From the NCBI GenBank assembly GCA_032622095.1, contig CP136066.1:174717164-174781163 (forward strand): 64,000 nt of DNA. Reading direction: 5' to 3'. How positions within the stretch are numbered: position 1 is the stretch's first letter; every line of letters begins with the position of its first letter. Both the position numbers and the translations under genes were made by a program. The notes below the pieces were generated by a model. It ran no database searches. It was not told the DNA's origin and saw only the letters and a list, made by a program, of their open reading frames with translations. This document shows positions 57,741 through 64,000 of this stretch, piece after piece. Source of the stretch: Siphonodentalium dalli. Its lineage: Eukaryota > Mollusca > Scaphopoda > Gadilida > Siphonodentaliidae.

Positions 57741-58014
57741 CAAGCTCCTCGTATGTCGTTGAATTGTGCAATACATTTCTTCCACTGAGTCTGCATTCGT
57801 GTTGTATCGGGTCATAAGAGAAGCGCTTACAATAGTCGTCACTCAAACATTCAGTGCTGCACAGCAACCTTGTTGCCATGACAACCGTGCGATCGCTGAT
57901 TCCGTGACAAATGACACTGTTCTTTAACACACCATACCGTTGCTCCCTGAGTACGATACACACGCCGACGTGAATAATTATGATAACAGATACCAAAGTA
58001 GCTCTTTGAAACAT
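57741..58014 (-). CDS. secreted PAN/apple-like + WSC protein, exon 1
   Basis: First of three exons of a predicted 191-residue extracellular protein (exons 57741-58014, 54500-54634, 49570-49736). ATG at 58014 opens a hydrophobic signal peptide (ATLVSVIIIIHVGVCIVL). Residues about 29-90 have PAN/apple-like cysteines: VICHG, LLCSTECLSDDYCKRFSYDP and HECRLSG, which is the usual C-x3-C-x5-C-x2-F pattern and C-x-LS ending. The donor GTATGT follows in phase 1 and joins exon 2 at its YVGCF WSC start. Small PAN plus WSC proteins are plausible secreted lectin-like or mucus proteins of molluscs; the ligand is unknown. The frame continues past the donor to 57673, which would be the reading if unspliced. 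Confidence 0.8.
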
Positions 58015-58162
58015 TTTCGAACACTGACGTGCTGAAATAGATCTTCAAAACTACACGAGTGCTGCTTACAATAATCCCACTATTTTCCAATTCGAAACAA
58101 ACAAACAGACAGACAGTGTGCGTTCAGAGAAATATTTGTCATATAGAGCGCAGGTTGTCCAC

Positions 58163-58168
58163 TTTATA
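58163..58168 (-). promoter_or_regulatory. TATA box candidate of WSC gene
   Basis: TATAAA on the - strand about 150 bases upstream of the ATG at 58014. A start near 58135 would give a leader of about 120 bases. Supported only by motif and position. Confidence 0.4.
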
Positions 58169-58227
58169 TTCATCTGGAATAGCGCAGTCACCATGATAAT
58201 GACCACCATAAATATGCCATGGTTGTA

Positions 58228-58290
58228 TTAATCCCTTGTGAGTAGTTTGTACTAATCCCTTGTGAGTCGATATAGTTTTGTACTAATCCC
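58228..58290. repeat. TAATCCCTTGTGAGT triple repeat
   Basis: Three short tandem copies of TACTAATCCCTTGTGAGT-like units just upstream of the WSC gene. Slightly different spacers. Confidence 0.65.
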
Positions 58291-58711
58291 TTGCCCTGCA
58301 CTAAAAGAGCGTATATTGAGTGCGTTTCCGTGGGCTATTCCGGAATGGTTTAGAATAGTCTGTCATGCGCACTGTGGTTATAGAATAACTCGCTTGTGGA
58401 TACGTATTTTAATGTATTCGGATATTCTGGAATGATCCGTTGTCTTCAGTGTCTAAAGTAAATAGACCACCAATCGGAAGCATGACTACCCTAATTGAAG
58501 CTGTAAGTTTTTTTTTTGCTGGAGGAACTGAATGACAGTACAACTGAAGATGTTATCTTTACCATTGCAAACACATGTATTAGCCATTCAAATGATCTAT
58601 TTTCCGTCGTCATTGGAATACAAGAAGACGTCCACAGTAAAATATATTGTTATGCAGAGAGAACAATACCGTTTTATTAGCATTCAGATTTTCAGAGCCA
58701 CTTCCGTTTAA

Positions 58712-59103
58712 CCCTTTACCCAACAGAACGGCCCTGTGCCAATGCATTCTCTTATATATGCGAGTCGACCATAGGTCGCCTCGCATATATAAGAGAATGC
58801 ATTGGCTTAACACATTACAAATTATAAAATTGTTAAAGAATGTAAGAAAAAATGGTAAAAAGTGTTAAAAAAAGATTTTTTTTAGGCCAATGCATTCTCT
58901 TATATATGCGAGGCGACCTATGGTCGACTCGCATATATAAGAGAATGCATTGGCACAGGGCATAACTGTAACTATCACAATGTGGTCAAGGAGCCGGTTC
59001 CAATTATATCCATATTTGTATGGTTCTATTGAGACAGACCGAAGATATTTTAGGCTGTTGAAGCTTTATTTGGCCAGTTTTGGCCGGTTTGTTGGGTAAA
59101 GGG
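58712..59103 (-). mobile_element. piggyBac-type double-palindrome MITE, copy G
   Basis: 392 bp, reversed relative to the copy at 12697, with TTAA at 58708-58711 and 59104-59107 and intact CCCTTTACCCAACA ends. Both palindromes are present (about 58738-58806 and 58887-58955). It lies about 700 bp upstream of the WSC gene start. Confidence 0.9.
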
Positions 59104-59329
59104 TTAAAACGAGAAGCATTTGAAATACTTTTATCGGAGCTTGGGAGGAGAATCACAGCATGGGGTGAATCCTCCAGTTGAACCCGATAAGCAGTTGATG
59201 TTGGTATAGTTTGGACCCTATCAAGCCAGGAGTGCTTCAGATCGGTAACTGATAGGTTTGGACTTCACAAGGGCACGGCTCATAAAATACTGTTCAGAGT
59301 ATGTGATATTGTGAATACTCACTTTTTTT

Positions 59330-59518
59330 TTACCAAAATATGTGAAATGGGCCGACGAAGGGAACTTAGACAAAATAGCTATTAAAGACACGGTTGGCCT
59401 TGGCGGTGGGTATCCTGTGAAAATATCTCCACCCGTCAAAAACCGCCACAAACAGAAAGAACATCAAAATGTAGATAGACTTTGTCCGTATACAAATAAG
59501 AAAAAATCGCATCAACAG
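59330..59518 (+). CDS. possible coding exon, unknown
   Basis: Open on the + strand with protein-like composition: VKWADEGNLDKIAIKDTVGL, then GGGYPVKISPPVKNR and a Lys/His-rich end. A donor-like ACAGTATGT follows at about 59518 and a T-rich tract precedes it at 59323, but the nearest AG acceptor is not ideal. No family recognised and no partner exon found. The - strand is also open here, which lowers confidence. Confidence 0.22.
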
Positions 59519-59559
59519 TATGTTATGGTCATATGTTTGACCATTGTTATGTAAACAAA

Positions 59560-60760
59560 GGCATAAAAAGTAACTTTTCTGGTGTTTGTTTATATTATTA
59601 TGGTAAACATAAAGAGCGTTCTTTCTTGGTGAATACCTTATATGAAACTAATAAAGAGCGTTTATGCCATTTGTGTGTGATTAGCCAGTAGAATTGTGCT
59701 GTCTTCTGTAACACACTCAGGCTCTTGCTTATGTAAAATATAGTAGGTCTTTATGATAACATGCTGTTTACGCGATGGTCATGGTATATATGAACGGAAC
59801 TGTGTGCGTTTTAATGTTTTTCTGTTTACGGTGTTTGGAACAAATATGAATATTTTCGAAAATTAAGGCCGCACGTGCCTTTAAGTACGCTATGAATGTC
59901 GATATAATCGTATTTCAAAAACAGGTGCTCTGGTGCAAATTCTTCGCATTGCTAGTAAATAAGGTTTGAAATTTTTATATTTCCACCGTTGCTCGCATTC
60001 TTTTACTTCCTGCCATTTCATAGTCATTGAAGTAACTAAAAGTACACTCAGGGAATTCTTTGGTAATCACTAGCATGTAGAATTTCTGTAACTTTACAGT
60101 GTAGAAACTTATTAAGCCATGACGCCAATCTCACTCATGATTTATCTGTTTAAAGCTAACCCTTTGCATCAAATTAACTACTCCCACACGGAGGAGATTA
60201 CTGGATACCCAAATCATTAATCAAATAATCTGGGGGGGGGGGTGCAGATTATTTTTCAATGACATGTAATTGTTATGACCCAGTGACCCCCTCCCCACAC
60301 AACCCCTGTCACGTCCTTGCGAGAATAGGACATGTATGATTAGACAGGTAATTAAACCCACACCCGTTTGTTCAATTTGAGGAAAAACATCTATACCCAA
60401 CGGTTATGGGTACACATAAACATACAAATAAAGACTTTACAAATAAAACCAAGATGGGTTAACACTACTTGTAAACTGGGTCAAACAGGTATTACTAATA
60501 TTAGATAGCTGTCAACAAACGGACCATTGGATTAAACTTCATTCATGCTGCCTATGCCAAGCTTTGTTTTTGCTGGATGTCCCAGAACTGACAACATTGA
60601 TATTGACACTAATTATACTATAATGACAACAGCTGTGCAGAGTATGTTGTGCTATTTACACATAGGCATGTCAAATATAAGATAGCCTTGCAGTCAATAT
60701 CAGTTAATGACAGGGACCTGGCTACAGTGTGTATATTATATATATATTTATAAATCTAGA
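59560..60760. other. no recognisable content; G-run at 60232
   Basis: AT-rich, with a run of about ten G at 60232-60242. No open frame or inverted repeat that I can support. Confidence 0.45.
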
Positions 60761-60769
60761 AAGAAAAAA

Positions 60770-61250
60770 GTTCAAATAAAAAATATTTTTCAATCAGAAT
60801 ATTTTTTAATTGAGCAACTAAGGATTTCAATATAATTTTTTTTAAAGCGTTATGTCCCTGGATCTGCCCATATTTGACCAAGTCACCCAATTTGAAAAAA
60901 ATCTTAACCCGAGTCACCCAAGGACCCTCCATACTAAATATAAACTAAATAGGCCGGATGGTTCTTGAGAAGAAGTTGTTTGAATAATTGCTATTTTAGG
61001 GAAATAGTTATGGCCCTGACTTCGCAACTATTTGACCTGGTGACCTCATTTGAACAAATCTGAATGTGAGTCACATAGGGAACATCCACACCAAATGTGA
61101 ACCAATTCGGTCTTATGGTTCCGGAGAAGAATATGTTTAAAGAATTGTTGACGGACGGACGGATGGACGACGGACGAGGAGTGATGACTCTAGCTCCACT
61201 GAAGACTTCTTCTCAGTTAAAACTATATAGACTAGATCTATAGATGAATC
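60770..61250 (+). repeat. interspersed repeat ending GGACGG tract
   Basis: Same family as 6180-6770: CCCAAGGACCCTCCATACTA, GATGGTTCTTGAGAAGAAGT, then GACGGACGGACGGATGGACG and GAGTGATGACTCTAGCTC. Non-coding. Confidence 0.6.
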
Positions 61251-61686
61251 TTATCGTGATAAAAACTTTATTACATAAGTAAGGACTGGAACATATTCAG
61301 ATATAGAAACTTAAGACAAATATTTCTATAAGCGCGATCACCGAGAAATAGACATGGCTCGTGAAAACGACATGGCTTCGTCATCATTGCTCCTGGCATG
61401 AATTCTGAGAAACGCGCCTATTGATATGAACTGGGTTTGCCATGGGAAATGTCCCTACCATGGGAAAGGTGAACATGTTTTTCTGTTTGTTTGACACAAA
61501 AATGTTTGCCGTGTTCGACGATTTGTTGCAACGATAAAATTGTAAAGTGGAACTACTACGTTTGTAAATTATGAAGAGCCTCAGTATTGTTAACAAAATG
61601 TACATGGTACACAAGTACCGTCCGTTTCGCTTTGCATGGATAATTGGCCTTCAATTTTATCAAATGTGTTTGTAGTGTTTTATATA

Positions 61687-62185
61687 GAGGATCTACAACG
61701 AGTCCCCAGTTTATAGCGAAATTTACAAAACGAGTCAAGTAAATTAGGTCTGGACCGAGCCTTTGGCGAGGTCCAGACCTAATTTACTGGACGAGTTTTG
61801 TAAATTCCGCTATAAACTTGGGACGAGTTGTAGATTCTATTTATTACATGATCCAAAACCTCGACAAAACATACTTAAATCAACAAATGGGACGCGAAAC
61901 TAACATCAACTTCTATAAGAAATGCGATGACGTTTCACACAACTCTGCGTTGTTTGCACGCGCAAAGAAATAGTCCCATATAAATAAAGACTCTTTGGCG
62001 TATTTAATGGCTATATTTAATGACATAACATTTCAAACTCTTCATTCATTATAGTTTGTTGAAATTATATTGGAAGCCATAGTATTTTGAGACGTAGCGT
62101 ACGGAATGTAAAGAAACCACAAACCGGAAGTCAAAGGTCACCTGGCACTATTTCCTGTTATTAAACGAACGTTTAATATCACAAT
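61687..62185 (-). mobile_element. hairpin-containing interspersed repeat, copy 3
   Basis: Reverse orientation of the family at 2612 and 30660. The hairpin 61687-61838 is complete (centre GGTCTGGACCGAGC / CGAGGTCCAGACC), followed by the ATAGTCCCATATAAATAAAG block and the GGAAGTCAAAGGTCACCTGG end. This gives the fullest copy of the element. Confidence 0.7.
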
Positions 62186-64000
62186 TTATAGAATGGGTTT
62201 ATTGAATGGAATAAAGGTAGGATCATGTAATAAATTCAATTCTGCGTTTGCAAGCGGACTTAATTTGAAGATTCTCCATGTTTAACCAGTTGGAGGCATC
62301 TCCATTTTCATTAGCATCCACGAATTTGTCTGTATTTACTTAATTGGAACGTGAAGTTTTACTGTTGGTCACCATTGCTTTAGTTTACAAAACACATGCT
62401 GATGACTTGTTAAATAGTTCCGGTTCTTAATTAAGTGTTCAAATCAGTCACATGATTGGAGTGAGACAACAAGTCATGCGTGGTGTGAAATAGCTATCTC
62501 ACATGGTCTGACTACTATCTCCGCCTTTGACCAACCTTCATGAAATGTTTCAAACAGCAACATCACGCCTCGGCAAAACAAATCGTTAATCTCAATTTAA
62601 TTATGGCATGTCGTGGATACATGCGAATGGCACAACACACAAGTAATACTACACGTATGCATTGCCTGAGTATATGCCATGTATATACGGTATAATACAC
62701 ACTCGCAGTATTTGTACCTTATAAAATTTAATATTTGTACAGTGCATTTACGAGAAAAGATATAAAACCTCAAACTAATTGCAACACAATGTTACTTAGC
62801 ACGAACATAGGGTCATGCGAAGCTTCGATATTCTATTTGATCATAGGATTTGAATATTCGTGGCATTCTTGTGGATGAAAAAGAACATGAGGTTAACGAT
62901 GCCTTGTTCTAAATTTCATTCATAGGTCTATTATATTAATGCTTGCAATTTAGCCTAACTTGCCATTTTTGTCTTGATTTATCAGTTTGTACATCCCTTC
63001 CCTGAACGTGATAGTAATCATTATAGTGTATTTCTTTCCTGAACACACAAATGTTGGTAGTCATTGGATATATTGAAAACATTTTATGAATGTCGACAAT
63101 CTTGATTAAACTGAGGTGTGTTATTATCATTCTTGAAATGTACTTGTTCGTATATTTCGAAATACAAACTGTCCCAAATTGATATTATTTGAAGAATTTG
63201 CGGGATTCCATATAGAATGTTAATGACCCTTTTGCCAGTTCAAAGTAATTTTCCATTCCGGTTGGTCCGCTTTTTTCAACCTTTTGAACTAGTAGGTTGT
63301 GTTTCATAATTGTTTGTTTTCGTTCTTTATTTTTTTTCAACAGGTATTGTATATTTTGCTAAATATGCCCTGTCTGCATTGACACCACAAAATATTGACT
63401 TTCAGCATTGCAAAAATACCAATTATCATATATGATAAACAGTGTCTATGTGGTCGTTGACAAAAGAAGCTGTATATAATAAAGAGTATTCCCAATTAAG
63501 ATAAATTTTACTCTTTTTCGACATAAAACTGATATAGGATTTCTGGATTTATGACATGCCTGTGCCATAAAAGTGATGGTGATGGCAAATATTGTTACTT
63601 TGTATTTTGACTAATTATGTGATTGATATTTTCTTTGACTGCATATAACGACCTGAGGGTTGTGGCCTACATTTTGGCAATATTATATACAAACTAATGA
63701 TTGGCTTAACCAGGTGCACGGGTTGCTGTGATTATTCTCGACTGAAATGGCATGAAAGAGACAATAATACGCACTCGGTGTCTCGATGCTTTTAATGAAT
63801 GATACGGGTGAGTGACTCCGCCCAGTTGTGACGATGGACACTAATCCATGCCCACAAGGATCACTTGGTCGAAGACTGAATCATGTCTGAAGGGTGCTTC
63901 CGTCCTATTTATTATTGGTTCGAGCTTAACAAACAGTATTTCAAACGTGTCTATGTTCTTTGAAATTATATATATATATGGTGTTGTGTAGTCAACAAGA
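62186..64000. other. no gene recognised
   Basis: AT-rich with no recognised domain, array or inverted repeat; the open frame at 62936-63130 (-) has no family features. A (TA)n tract at 63968-63979 lies near the window end. Confidence 0.45.

Overview
The window looks like AT-rich animal nuclear DNA, most likely from a mollusc, and within molluscs a bivalve-like genome. I infer this from short spliced exons with GT/AG borders, very low coding density, many terminal-inverted-repeat elements, and the interspersed repeats ending in GGACGG-rich tracts followed by a GAGTGATGACT-like tail. The species cannot be named from the sequence alone. No prokaryotic operons, rRNA, functional tRNA or CRISPR array was seen.

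Two sets of genes can be supported. On the + strand, at about 15.1, 17.8 and 26.0-27.6 kb, lies a small cluster of paralogous exons. They encode four copies of one module: about five 23-residue leucine-rich repeats, then an exact Elongin-C BC-box pattern, a Cul2-box-like pattern, and a C-x2-C-x12-H-x-C zinc-binding-like motif. The third exon carries two complete modules in one reading frame. All three exons follow a 3' splice site in the same phase (phase 2), so they are 3' coding exons of spliced genes. The architecture predicts substrate receptors of Cullin-2 ubiquitin ligases, comparable with LRR1 and the LRRC58-type proteins.

On the - strand a three-exon gene can be assembled from 58014 down to 49570. 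It encodes a predicted secreted protein of 191 residues: signal peptide, PAN/apple-like cysteine region, and a WSC domain split over two exons. Both introns are phase 1. Its last exon lies in a segmental duplication, and the sister copy near 36.6 kb is a broken pseudo-exon with an in-frame stop.

Most of the remainder is mobile and repetitive DNA. 1-14.7 kb holds several TIR elements with clear target-site duplications and only weak coding candidates. 20.1-21.7 kb is a foldback array of short GTGTCCCAAACC repeats. 22.8-25.9 kb has four TIR elements in a row, the last a chimera. 28.9-33.3 kb holds tandem arrays, including a 30-bp minisatellite of about 48 copies. 33.8-36.9 and 47.1-49.9 kb are the two copies of the segmental duplication; between them sits an 8.6-kb foldback-like transposon (38557-47127) whose empty target site is preserved in the other copy, and which itself contains nested insertions and a possible gene. 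50-64 kb holds the first two exons of the WSC gene, further TIR elements and long stretches with nothing recognisable.

At least four TTAA-flanked TIR families are present, suggesting past activity of piggyBac-type transposases supplied from elsewhere. One of these families carries two reverse-complementary 69-bp near-perfect palindromes, and the same palindrome pair also occurs inside an unrelated element.
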